Made by a program: the position numbers and the translations under genes. Of a stretch of 64,000 bases of DNA, positions 52,469 through 63,744 are shown piece by piece; within the stretch, counting starts at the first letter, position 1; each line of letters starts with the position of its first letter. The notes below the pieces were generated by a model. The model saw only the letters and a list, made by a program, of their open reading frames with translations. It did no database searches and was not told the origin of the DNA. This stretch comes from Seriola aureovittata (lineage: Eukaryota > Chordata > Actinopteri > Carangiformes > Carangidae): the NCBI RefSeq assembly GCF_021018895.1, contig NC_079387.1:1830083-1894082 (forward strand). Reading direction: 5' to 3'.

Positions 52469-53100
52469 CACTGAGCAAAAAGTGGTCCAAAACACGTCAA
52501 AAAGACGTGATATCCGAACATCCAGAAGACGTTCTCAGAGGAGCCAGAATGAAAGTTTATAATACGTCTTTCCCGGACGTTGTAAAGATGTCTTTCCCGG
52601 ACGTTTTAAAGATGTCTTTTCTAGACGTCGTATAGATGTCATAAAAGTACGTGTTAAAGACGTGATATCGGAACATCCAGAAGACGTCCTCAGAGGAGCC
52701 AGAATGAAAGTTTTTAATACGTCTTTTCCGGACGTTTTAAAGATGTCATAAAAGTACGTGTTAAAGACACAATTATTGGACATCCAGAAGACAATATCCA
52801 TGAGGGCAATATAGGCCACATCTTTTCAGGACATTAAACGTTAAAAATTCAAACTTGGTCACTAATGAGAACAGCTTATAAAAGTAGTACCCTTCACTGA
52901 CATGAATGAAATGCACACACTACAATTAACCACTACTGTCCCGTACTGATTAGATGAGTGATGACCAGAGTTGCTAATCAGATATTAAAAAATGGATAAA
53001 CGTTAAAGATAATTAGTATAAAGTTCCACTGTCCTCAAATGGACACAAACATAAAAAGTGAAGAATGCATGTTTGAGCAGAAATAGACAACTTGGATCTG

Positions 53101-53132
53101 TGTGTGACAGTGAGTGAGTGAGTGAGTGAGTG
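53101..53132. repeat. (GTGA)n short tandem repeat
   Basis: Eight GTGA-type units in the EnSpm-like element. Confidence 0.8.
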
Positions 53133-53521
53133 AGCATTCATTCTTATATGATATGATATAGTATCACTTTCCGTTTGATCATCAATGACTCGACAGTTGT
53201 CGACACACAGTATCCATATTTGTCTACAACACATAAAAGTGTTGGACTTCATTAATTATCGAAGTGAACATCTAATAGTTACAACCTCCCCACTGGGGTG
53301 AGCTGTAACACTGCTGGGGATAGATGTAAGGATGACAGGTAATTAGCCGATTTAAGATTCACACTATCCAATTTTATTCAAGAGCTTTGATGAAAAGCCA
53401 CGAACACATTTAAAATACATTGTACAACAGTGAACATTGAATAAAACGAAAATAACAAAACTATAAATATATAAAAGTATTTAAAATTAGAAAAGAGTAA
53501 AAATTCAGTTGCTAACGAGAC

Positions 53522-55057
53522 CTAATTGTAACCTCCTCCAACTCGTCCCGGGGCATGCTTCAAGCGATCCGCAGCTGCAGATCTGATTTGCGCCTCCGTC
53601 GCAGCAGAATCCCATTGCATAACAGCAGCTAAAATAAAAAAGAATAATATCAAAAAACAACCAACAAAAAAATCATGTGAATACATCCTCAGAGGAGCCA
53701 AATTGAAAGCCCGTGTCAATACGTAATGATGCTACTGTTCAGAGGCCCGTGTCAGAAAGCAGGTTTATAGTGAAAACTCTGAGTCTGTTAACCCTAAATG
53801 AGGGAAACTGGGCTTTCCATTTCAGAAAGGGAGGAAAATCACACCTGAGAAACTGAAGTAAGTTAACCTCTGAGTATGACTATGGTAACTGAATCTATGA
53901 ACCTAACCTTGTCAGGTTTCTTCAATGAACCTTGAGTTTCTCTCCGTCTCCGTATTTTGTAAATGGCTAAAATAAATGAGATTTTTAACATTTATGTGAA
54001 AACTTTTTTTTATATCTAAATTTCTGTATGAACAACCATTTCCATCAACTATTACTCATGTGGCACATTGTGTTAGCTAATCCAAGTTTGTACTGTCCTG
54101 ATGCACGAATAACAAGACAAGTACATCAAGAGTCTCTAGTTTAAGAAGCACATGCTTCATGGGTCCTCCATTTGCAGCTTCATTAATTGACCCTTTGCTA
54201 AGCACCTCCCTTAAAAAACTAAGACGTCTCGAAATTAATAGTAAGTTACTTATGTTTAAACTTTAAGTCGAGTCACTGTGTCGTAGGCTACTTGAGCACA
54301 AGAAATACCAGTAACATTAATTGCTAGGCAGAGACACGTTCTGACGTATTGATATCTTTTAGCATTTTGTGATCGAACGCCCTATACCCGACTATCCCAG
54401 TCCTGTGACCGCTCTCCCTTCGTAAATGTATGTTTGTGGAGTTTGGATCACACGGCAGACATTTGTCAAATGCAGCGCAACTGAAATGATGGTGGAGGAC
54501 TGCTTTACATATCATTATGGTTAAGAAAACGTGGTCCGTGGGGTGTGAAGTCTCTGTTGCCGATAAAGTGCATGGCTCCATTTAGTCACATTTTGCAACC
54601 ATTTTACTGTAACAGTTACTGTATCCACAAGGTACGCGCTGCCCTTCTTTCACTCAACAAGAGAAGGGGGATTGAGACGGTGCCTGAAGGTGCGCGGGTG
54701 GGACTCAGTCAGTCGTGATCAACAATGCTAGTTATCTGCATGCTGATTTTATATATACGATGAGTGGCTATACTTACATGCAGTGGACCTCTCCCTGCTG
54801 TATGACTTAGATGAACCTGAAAAGTCAACACCAGAATATTCAGTCAGTCACGATCAACAATGCTAGTTATCTGCATGTTGATTTAATTCTGTGGGGAAAC
54901 AGTGTAGGTAGCTTGTATATTTTCTCATTTTAAAAGAAAATCACAACAATTTAATTCAAGCAATATAGAGAAAGTCTTCCACAAAGCTGAATGATAAACA
55001 AAATGTCGAGGACATGTCTTAATAGTGAACTTACCTGGTTGGCGGCTCTTCTTTTCT
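53522..55057 (-). CDS. Three small spliced exons inside the EnSpm-like element, unknown product
   Basis: Plus coordinates in transcript order: 55,035-55,057, 54,778-54,816, 53,522-53,630. Each has AG before and GT after, except the last, which ends in TAG. They join in one frame to about 55 residues: EKKSRQPGSSKSYSRERSTA, then AVMQWDSAATEAQIR, then APGRVGGGYN and stop. The peptide is basic and Ser-rich. I do not recognise the family. The upstream exons should lie between 55.1 and 57.5 kb but were not found. It may be the 3' end of a transposon-borne gene or chance splice-like signals. Confidence 0.3.
54706..54880. repeat. Direct repeat pair of about 40 bp
   Basis: AGTCAGTCGTGATCAACAAT..TAGTTATCTGCATG at about 54,706 and AGTCAGTCACGATCAACAAT..TAGTTATCTGCATG at about 54,842. 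The pair brackets the 39-bp exon-like block at 54,778-54,816. Confidence 0.8.
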
Positions 55058-57500
55058 CTATGAAGATAGAAAAAACAAATTTATCATCAAGTGTATTAAG
55101 ATGTCAGAAAAACATTTCGCATTAAAATGAATTGTTACATTCTACAATGGCGATGTTAAGTACAACAAATTAGACTAATAGCTACATGATGATACAAGAA
55201 AATAAAGTGAAACTGCAGACTGATCACATACAAAACTATATTAAAGGACCAGCCAGACAACTGAAAATACTGAATTATTCAAAATATTCTCTACAGAATA
55301 ACCATGGTGGGGTTGATGACCATCTGTCAACTGTGCATGACCTCTGTAGGACACATAAGTCTAATTAAAGGAGGGCGTTAAAAGAACACAGCAGTAGTTA
55401 GGCATCGCAGCAGCTAATACTAGCTGAGGACTGTGGTAAACTGTGCACTCTCAAAATAGACAGCAGCGTGAGTTGTCTGCGTTGAGTCTGGAGAAGTTTA
55501 AGCTTTGCGACAGCCGGCTGTCACGGAAATTGAGGACGGGGGAGTTTGGAGTGGGCATGTCAGATCAGTAGAATTAAAACCACCATAATTTACAAAAAGA
55601 TCACACCATCTGATAATTTAAAGATTATATGAAGATTTATATTATGACATCTAACATGACAATTTTAAGATTTCCAACTAAACACAAAGTTACTGTCTTA
55701 TTTATGATAGGAATACTTCTTTCGACCTCATCTTCCTCAGGTGAAGAAGTAAACATACAGCTCGACATTCTCTACTTAAAAGATAATGTTCCCAGTCCGT
55801 CTCAATGAGTCATTACGAAATATTATATACTCTTACTGTCCCTTAGGCTAGCCCCTGCACATTCAGCTTGTCCAGTTCACACGGCCCATTCTAGCCAGCA
55901 TAGGCTGGCTCTCACTAACTGTCACTCGCACACACGGCCAGCCTCTGGCCTTAAATATATGTAGAAAATCATATGAAAAACTATATTATTTTTCGTACTA
56001 AAACAAATTAAATTATTCATCAAGGGAAAAGTCTGATATGAAGCCTACCGCACTCCCATTTAAAATGGATAACATTAGCTTTTGTGCATCCAAAAAAAGC
56101 AGATTTTGAATTTAGGAATAAACAGCAATATAACGTTTTTAACCTGGATGCATAAAATAATAAGAGAGTTAGGAAGCACATTTCCTCTAACTGCAAAACG
56201 ACCTGATCTGTAAATGTTGCCTGTAGTCACAACCAAGTTAACCTAACGGCCCAAGTGGCGCTAACGTTATACGAAGCGGTTTGCTAGCAGGCGCCAAAAA
56301 AAAAAAATTCTAGCAAACGTTGTTTTCCAAGTCGTATGTACAAAATGAGACTTGATAAATTGCCTAACAATGTCATGCGTGTTTTACAAAGACTTTCGTT
56401 TTAGGGTTTTATGGAAGTTTAGTTTAATTTTCTGCACGAGCCGAGTAACTGCCAAGTCCACTGTGTGATTGTACAATTCCTTGCAGACTTCATATCCATC
56501 CGTGCGACAGCACTACAGAAAACTTTCCTGGCAAGTTGGCTCGATTAAAAAAGCAATGTCATTTCATAAAAGGTCGAAGTAGTCGTTAAAGGCAATGTTA
56601 ACCGCTACGAGTCCCAATTAAATGATTAATCACCACTATAAAAGTAGAACTACTTTCACAGCGGAAGGATATCAGTCTGGTAACAAGAACGTGATTGGTT
56701 AATTCAACCGAACTTTATTAATACCGTACGACCTTACAGCCAAAAATGTTTTAAATACCAAACCACAGAGACAGTTGTTAAATAAAAAATATTCTATATT
56801 CTATAAAAAATGACAAATTATTATTATTAACAAACGGGGAATATGTGGATAAATAGATTAAATCAAGTTATTGATGTTAGGATGGCTGCCGGTACTGCAT
56901 ACGGAAAAGGTTTTTTTTTGTTTTTAATCTCTGAATCCGGAGGCAAAACCTGCCCAAATCAGGAATAACTCCTCAACCATATGGCCTATATTCATTATTC
57001 TGGTCACTTTTGAAAGAAGCTAACATGAATCCATGGTATTTAAACCATTTCTATAGAGTCAAGATGCAACGAAGGAATTTTTTTATCCTTGCCTTGTAAA
57101 AATGCACTGTAACAATAAAGCACTATAACCATTAACCAAGGTCCAGTAGCCAATTTTTCTGCTGAATTTGTTTTCCAACTCCTATACAACAATTGTAACT
57201 GTAAACCTGATGGAAATACACCAAAATGCAACATTTATGATGAAAATATATATATTTTCCCAGGTACTCAGGTTTTGGCTTAGCCTCTGTGATTTTGAAT
57301 TCAAACTACTATTTATTTGCATGGCAACAAGTTGCGAGTAACATAAACCTCCAAAAATCATTGAAGTATTACTAAAAACAATGAATATTGCTGAGTATTG
57401 GTTCATTTTTAAGAAGTCTATGCTGTACAGGCAGATCAATGGAGAACAGCCATTGAAACCTCACTCTTCATGACAAAAAAACAGCTCTAAGGGGCCTGCC
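55058..57500. other. Interior of the EnSpm-like element, nothing coding recognised
   Basis: AT-rich sequence with a short A run at about 56,297-56,307. No recognisable transposase motif was found on either strand. Confidence 0.45.
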
Positions 57501-58436
57501 TCGCCTCACTCAATGTCATTTATTAACTAATTCAGGCTGTCATATAGACGTCCAGATTGTGGCCTCTCAGAACGTCTATTTTCAACTAGTTCTGTCTGTA
57601 AGTAGACGTCCAAAATCGGGCCAGGCTGGACTACTTCACTCAATGTCATTTATCGAATAGTTCTGGCTGTCATATAGACGTCCAGATTGTGGCCTGGACG
57701 GACGGACGTGATATCGACTAGAATTGGACGTCCACAGACGTTGCTTGCTCAGAACAGCTCCTTATATGAGGAGACAGAGAGGCTTGGACCAATGAGTTAG
57801 CTGCTGCTGCTTAGCATTACCAGTGAGTCACTGGTCTGAAGCAAAAGCAAGTTACAGTATAATAAGAGAGTGGTTTTGAAACATTACAGCGAGGATATCA
57901 CTGTGTCAAGCTCAGTGTTTCACCTCCGCTCTGAGTCAAAGATAAGAATCACATACCTGCATTAATCACCATGTCACCAAGACTCAACATTAGATTTTTT
58001 CAAGAAGCTTCATCCACATATGACGGGACTTTTTTGATGTTCATCTGAAACTTTTCGTAAAACAAGAAGCAGAAGTAGTTTACAGGAAATGTGGTCTGAG
58101 ATGGAGATTCCCCCGCGGCCTCCTGTCGGTTAATATGACGTAGTTGCATCGAATGAAAACAAGCTGCGCGTCGAATCTGCAGTGCTCAGTTCGAGCGTCA
58201 GTGATGTGGCCCCCGTGTGTCCCGAGACCTGTCCGTCGGTCCAGTCCTTTCTCCTCCACGGACACGCGCAGCTGAAGACGGGGATGCAGACTCAGGACCG
58301 ACACCTCTTCCTGTTCACCGACATCCCGGTCATCGCCAAAGCCAAGTAAAGCACGAGTTTAGGAACATTTTGGCTGCTGCTCGTGTCATTCACCGCTGAA
58401 GTAGGTTAATACCTGGGTCTAAGGTTAAAATTAGAG

Positions 58437-58568
58437 CGTGTGTGTGTGTGTGTGTGTGTGTGAGATGTGGACGGCAGGCTGCACGGACGAGGTGTGTGAG
58501 GGAAGCACCAACCCCGACAGGAGCTTTGTCATTGGCTGGCCCACCTCCAACTGTGTTGCAACGTTTAG

Positions 58569-58620
<52 letters not shown>
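58437..58620. repeat. (TG)n at 58,437-58,462 and (CA)n at 58,575-58,620
   Basis: Two dinucleotide tracts of opposite strand sense flank the conserved ARHGAP20-like exon. Their Cys-Val and His-Thr translations are artefacts. Confidence 0.9.
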
Positions 58621-58622
<2 letters not shown>

Positions 58623-58751
58623 CTGTAATTACATGTGATGTTCTTTGATGTTTCTACTTCATGTTCCCCTCAGCTCCACAGAACAGAAAGAGAGATGGCT
58701 CTCCACCCTCAGAAGGTAAACTCTGCCTTCACACATCAGCATGAAGTACTG

Positions 58752-58780
58752 AGTGTGTGTGTGTGTGTGTGTGTGTGTGT
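58752..58780. repeat. (TG)n microsatellite
   Basis: About 14 TG units in the intron before the ARHGAP20-like exon at 58,816. Confidence 0.9.
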
Positions 58781-59101
58781 CAGGACAAATCTCACCACTT
58801 TGTTTTTCTCTGCAGTCGGATAAAAGAAGAGAAAGAGAAGGAGGAGCCTAAGACCATCCCTCTGAGAGTGTATGGGAAGGGAATCAACACTTTTGCTGTT
58901 GTAAGTTTATTTAAATGTTTATCCTCCATCTTTTGTGTGTGCGTGCGTGCGTGCGGTGATACTTTCCCTGCAGTGTAAAGTGATGTCCTGTTGATGCTGT
59001 ATGTGAATGTCTCCTCCCATTAGACCAAGACGCTTCCTGTCAGCAACTCAGACTCGACCAATGAGGTGATCCGACTGGCTCTGCGGCAGTTCGGCATCAT
59101 A

Positions 59102-60447
59102 GTGAGTATCGAGACTCTTAGTGCTTAATCATATTTAATTGATAGAAAGTTAACCACTTTTGAAAACATGAAATCTAAAGATGCAACTTGACACAGTGTT
59201 GATAATTAAAAAACATTAGCTGCATGTTCTTTATGAGTCATCTTAGCACCAACCACCTGCCTTTCTATGAAATTGAAGAATGTTGTAATATAAATATAGA
59301 TATCAATATCTTACACCAAATTATTATCAATAAAAAAAGGAACAAAGAAGTCTGAGTGTTCAACTTCCGCTCTGAGTTGAGTTAAAATCAGGACTCGGGG
59401 CCGTAGCAGTGATTTGAAGACTGTAGCATTGAGATTGGCTCGTCACTAATTTATTTGAGGGTACGTTAGTCCATTTTATTTAGATTGAAACTATATGTTT
59501 TTACAAAGAAGCAAAACGTACCGGTGTATTCCTCTCAACCGTAAAGTACCGCAGTCAGCGCGGCCGACCATATACGTGGTAATTCTTCCTCGATCTCCCA
59601 AAGCCGTCTGGTAACCTAGGGTGAATTCCAAATGGTAAATGCTACGGTTTATTATAAATGTAATGTAATGTAATGAAAAGAAATGAGTGATTAGTGCGTC
59701 TAGTGAGAATGCTACCTGTGGTATCGGATGTTCTCAGCTTCTGCGGGCACGGTTGCACAGTTTCCGCAGGGGCACCTGTCCAAAATATAGAGGAAAAATG
59801 GAAACGTTGACCAGAATATAAAGCTTATTAAATTCAAAAATTCACTCACAGACAGTGGAGCTAAGGTGGGTAAGAAGTAAGCTTGGCTACATATCAAACA
59901 TGTCACTTATTGCATATAATGTGGAGCTTGACAACAGTGTAGTGTAGAAAACTGCACAGTTCAGTCTTTGACTAAAGATAATGTTGCTGACAGACACGAT
60001 TATGCTGATTGACAGCTTTTATTGTAATGCTCAAAATAAATTGACTACATAAAGGAAGATGTCACGATGAGCATCTCTGCTCAAAACACGGATAAAAATG
60101 AATAAAATCAAAACGATTTACTTTGTCAGCATCTATTAAAGTATCTTACTGGACTTGACATTGAACACCTGTAGCAAACATTTTCACAGACTGTAAAAAG
60201 TATATCTAAGGAGGCACAATTCACAATAGTGCTTATTTACCAAGAGTGATGACGAGACAGTATATTATGTTGTTGTTGTTGTTGTTGTTGTTTTTTTTGT
60301 TAAAAATCAGTGTTTGTGTAGTTATTGGTTGTTTTATTTTTGGAGCCTCTCTGTGTTTTTTCAGACATCCGGTGGAAGTTTAAGGGCACTACATTGTTTG
60401 TTTGTTTGTTTGTTTGTTTACTTACTAAAACATCAATGTTTTAAATA

Positions 60448-60502
<55 letters not shown>

Positions 60503-60569
60503 GACTTGAGGCCTCGTGACGCCGATAGGAAACGTCCAGTGGAGCGTGTGGAGAACACGGTGAGGACGG
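59102..60569. other. Repeat-rich stretch between ARHGAP20-like and ABCC4-like pieces
   Basis: Contains (GTT)n at about 60,270-60,291, (GTTT)n at about 60,396-60,419 and (TG)n at about 60,450-60,491. Apart from the P2X7-type exon at 59,716-59,775 no gene is recognised. Confidence 0.6.
59716..59775 (-). pseudogene. P2X7-type Cys-rich exon remnant
   Basis: A 60-bp minus-strand block with acceptor (TTTTGGACAG) and donor (GTAGCA). It reads CPCGNCATVPAEAENIRYHR, resembling the zinc-binding CxCGxC...ENxCC motif of the P2X7 receptor intracellular domain, a domain widely multiplied in fish genomes. The expected second Cys pair is replaced by Arg-Tyr, and no flanking coding sequence was found, so it is probably a dead fragment. 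Confidence 0.45.
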
Positions 60570-60659
60570 GAGCCGCAGGGAGAGATCCGCATAGACGGCG
60601 TCCTGACGTCAGAGATCGGCCTCCACGACCTGCGTCAGAGGATGTCCGTCATTCCCCAG
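60570..60659 (+). pseudogene. abcc4: ABCC4-like exon fragment (nucleotide-binding domain 2)
   Basis: Thirty codons reading [20 protein letters not shown] followed by [10 protein letters not shown] and a donor GTAGAG. This matches the ABCC-type stretch between the Walker A region and the Q-loop; the Q-loop Gln is the last codon. [10 protein letters not shown] favours ABCC4. The Walker A (GRTGAGKSS-like) part expected just upstream in the same exon is absent, replaced by unrelated sequence after a (TG)n run, and no later NBD exons follow. It looks like a truncated relic. Confidence 0.55.
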
Positions 60660-60824
60660 GTAGAGATGACGCGTGGGTATTTAATTTTTTGAACATGCTT
60701 GTTAGAATTGAGCAATGTTATTATCGAACAGGGGCTGAAGCTGCGATTGAGTTTGTGTATTTATTTCTGTTTGGACTCCTGCGTGTTTTTAACAGCTGCA
60801 ATGAAGTGAAGAAATAAGCAGAAA

Positions 60825-61137
60825 CCCGGTCAGTTTTGTTTCCTGTTAGTGTTGGAAAACTCCCGAGTTTTGATGTTTCTTTAGACGGCAGTACTGTGTT
60901 AAATGAAATAAAACATGGACTGAGTGCACAATAGCTACATTCAAATGCTGAATAAAAGCGATGGGGATTACAGGGGACAAAACCAAGCAAACATAGAAAC
61001 TGACCATGAGGAGTCTGATTATTAAGAATGTGTATATTTATCATACTGTCTCACAATCAAGCAGTATGCATTATTTACACTATGTTTTTATGGCATTGTA
61101 ATAAGGCAAAAAAATATGATATTATAGTTAGTTAGTT

Positions 61138-61179
<42 letters not shown>

Positions 61180-62060
61180 CCGAAGAGCAGGAGAAGCCCC
61201 ACATGCTCAAGCTTGCCAGTTTTATGAAACATTTTGGAATTTTACTATATTAGATTATTACATATGAATATATTTCATTAGCTGCTGTCAAGTAAATGTC
61301 AGTAGGCAGGAAATGTATTCATTTAGTGATCCAATTTCTGTAATAATCTAATATAGTAAGAATCTTATGTTAGGAAAAGTAGTAAGCTGAGATTTCAACA
61401 TACAACCAAACACCCCACTTAGTACAATCCGGGTTCCCCCTTGTATAAATCAAATCGGATTCAACCAACACCTGTTTGACAGTCTGACCTTACACCTCGG
61501 CTTGGACGGAGCTCGGACGCGAGCACACGCTACAAACATTTGGGTAAGTTCAATTCAATGAAATATCACGAAACAACTTTGTGTAGCTCTGCCATTAACT
61601 TCCAAATCATGTCAAAGGAAATCGTAGTAGTATTAATAATTGAAATGTAATTTCTCTGTTGACTTTCAAGCATCTGAACTGGTGATATCATTGATAGAAA
61701 ATGTAGGAAAAGGCAAAGGAAAATCAAAACAAAGAGGGGAAGACGGCCTGCGGTGCTTTAGTCAGAAAGCGCTCCTCTGTTCATTCGGCAGCCTGGACAG
61801 AAGACATTGACAAAACATATGATATTTTCTGACAGTTAAGTGTGTCTTTGCTTGTGCAGTAGTTTGTTGCGGTGGCATGAGGAGGATGACATGGTCTTTG
61901 CTTCATTTATCCATTACCGCTTCTTCTTTCTTCATTTTATTCATGTATCTTAACATTCCAAATCTTCACTTATTCCTCTCTGGGCTGCAGCCTTTTCCGT
62001 ATCTCGTTATCTTATCACCACCAATGACTTCAATCACTTCCAGGTACACAGTCAGTTTTT
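60825..62060 (+). repeat. Dispersed duplication, copy B (no BEL/Pao insertion)
   Basis: Counterpart of 32,906-34,108 plus 41,643-41,820. The junction region (about 61,870-61,890) reads straight through GTGGCATGAGGAGGATGACA, so it is the empty site. It has a longer GTAA tract (about 61,138-61,180) and a shorter GTA run than copy A. Confidence 0.85.
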
Positions 62061-62168
62061 CGTTGGCGCAGCGGTTAGCGCTGTCGCCTCTCATCGAGAG
62101 GGTTCCCGGTTCGAGGCTCGGCCGTGCGATCTTTTTGCGTGGAGTTCGCATGTTCTCCCCGGGTACCT
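62061..62168 (+). mobile_element. tRNA-derived SINE head, 3' truncated
   Basis: Shows pol III promoter boxes: box A TTGGCGCAGCGGTTAGCGC (62,063-62,081) and box B GGTTCGAGG (62,108-62,116). GTGGAGTTCGCATGTTCTCC follows, then the SINE stops after CCCCGGGTACC. The complementary body survives at 41,821-42,060 in the other copy. Confidence 0.75.
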
Positions 62169-62232
62169 CAGTATAATATGTTTTAAAAATGTCATAGTGT
62201 AGTAAGGTACAGAACTTGGACAATCTTATATT

Positions 62233-62277
<45 letters not shown>
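62233..62277. repeat. (TTG)n microsatellite followed by TTTA/TA tract
   Basis: About 15 TTG units, then short TTTA and TA repeats up to about 62,310. Confidence 0.9.
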
Positions 62278-62339
62278 ATTTATTTATTTATATATATATA
62301 TATATATTTTTTTTTTTGAACAAGGCCTGTTGGTTTTGT

Positions 62340-63744
62340 CTTGTTTCTTCTACAGGAGTCCTTGTAAGATGGTGGTGCTGATACCGGAGCCGCCCAGTTA
62401 AGTGTTACCTGATGTCAGGTGAGATAGAAGTCATTCAGTATATTGCATGTACAACTTCATGTGTTACATGAACTCTGTAGCTCTTAGTTTATTCACCATC
62501 TTACACTCGATGTCCTTACTGTGTCAGCTCACACTGAGATGTGTTTATGGTCCATTGGTTCTTTTGAACTGAGTGGAAATAGTTTTTTACTCTGCAGTAG
62601 GTGATGTAACAACATAGCCCCTGTCTTGTTTGTTTTTACTGCTAGAAGAAGAAGAAGCATGAGTATTTGAGATCAACAACCAAAGTCTACAGTCCTTGGC
62701 TTGTGTGAAACGTATGTATGTATCTTTGACTTGTGTGTGCTGTATTTGAGCTGTCTAGCAGTAGAAGTGACATGGATGAGAGGCAGTAAAGGTGCACACT
62801 GTGAAATGTCCAGTTCAGTGTATGTAGTGGCACCGTTGGTTTGCTGATGTTTGTTTGTTTGTTTGTTTTGTTGTGGTGTGGTAGGTCCAGCTGCTCATCA
62901 ACTGTGAGATGGGGGAAGAGAAGTTTTGATGTATGAATACAGAGGGTCCAATTGGAGATGTCTTACTTCGAAGGACTATTTGGTGAGAACCGTGTCACAC
63001 ACTTACACGTGCATCATGTAGTATGAAGTGTGTGAGGGAACCAAAGATGTGAGCATGTTTGTGTTGTGATCTTTATGTGTCTGTGAGATAACGGAAGAGG
63101 AATCATTGTATTGAACATTGACAGTGGATGTAACAAGTGCTTGAATCTCATTTGGCTTGTGGTGTGGATGGAGTGATGCTGTTTGTTCAGGGCTCATACA
63201 GAGTGCAGGAGGCAGATAACTGATACGCAAGACTAAAGTCATGCTCCGAGAGGATTGTAGCTGTGGTGTCAAGGTGTTTGTGTTATTTTGTTCAGGTCAT
63301 CTATATCACCCCCCCCCCCCCATATGTAAGTGACTTACTTTGTACTTTTATGTGAGAATATTTTGACAGTTTCCTTCTACTGTAGTATAATGGAGATGTT
63401 GCTTAAAAGTTCACGGTGTCTGCTGTCATTGTACAGAATGTGTAGTGGGTGAATGTAGTTCCAGAGGTAAAGTGACTTTTTCAGCTTTGTGCAAATTATC
63501 AAGTGTTGCTTGGAAGTGTTTACATACTTTCTCTGTTGCAAGAGGTTGACTTTGTTTGTATCGATGCAGGAGGATCCAATTAGGAGCGTCAACGAGGCGC
63601 AGCCCTGTGCAATTAGGAGTGTCACCGAGGCACCGCCCAGTGAGGAGATGCGATTGGCTGTTCACAGGTGTGAGCAATCAGCAGTGTGCTACTTGAGCAG
63701 CAGTGCCGGTGTGTCAGTCCTTGTGTGAAGACCGACGTGTGCTG
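62340..63744 (+). other. Exon-like blocks and hairpins, function unknown
   Basis: A block at about 62,355-62,420 lies between TTTCTTCTACAG and GTGAG, and a GAAGAAGAAG block near 62,643-62,710 ends at GTATGT. Another follows TGGTAG at 62,884. Their reading frames close quickly, so if transcribed they are probably non-coding. Hairpins are visible at 62,791-62,834 and 62,996-63,074. A C run is at about 63,308-63,322. I do not recognise a gene. Confidence 0.3.

Larger units (their letters stand above)
52469..57752. mobile_element. CACTA/EnSpm-like DNA transposon, about 5.3 kb
   Basis: The left end reads CACTGAGCAAAAAGTGG and the right end TTGCTTGCTCAG, an inverted match over CTGAGCAA; CACTG is a usual animal EnSpm terminus. 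Both ends carry subterminal repeats rich in ACGTC. On the left, GACGTGATATC.GAACATCC..CTCAGAGGAGCCAGAATGAA occurs at about 52,505 and 52,660, with a partial copy at about 53,686. On the right, CACTCAATGTCATTTAT..GTCATATAGACGTCCAGATT occurs at about 57,508 and 57,633. The outermost right bases differ from CAGTG and no 3-bp target duplication was found, so the exact right edge is unsure. No transposase (DDE) domain was seen. Confidence 0.55.
58211..59101 (+). pseudogene. arhgap20: ARHGAP20-like gene fragment: PH domain and start of RA domain
   Basis: ARHGAP20 is a Rho GTPase-activating protein with PH, Ras-associating and RhoGAP domains. Exon blocks: about 58,211-58,345 (LLHGHAQLKTGMQTQDRHLF), about 58,424-58,568 (MWTAGCTDEVCEGS, FVIGWPTSNCVATF), 58,674-58,715 (TEQKERWLSTLRR), 58,816-58,900 (KTIPLRVYGKGINTFAV), 59,024-59,101 (VSNSDSTNEVIRLALRQFGI). 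Blocks 2 to 5 keep GT-AG borders and compatible phases. In block 2 a (TG)n run replaces the RVCLSE-like coding stretch and puts the parts out of frame. The rest of the RA domain and the catalytic RhoGAP domain are not found in the window. The missing end may be deleted or lie beyond 64 kb. Confidence 0.6.

Noticed and set aside
58390..58978. Open frames of alternating Cys-Val or His-Thr on both strands
   Set aside because: They are translations of TG/CA microsatellites and have no protein features.
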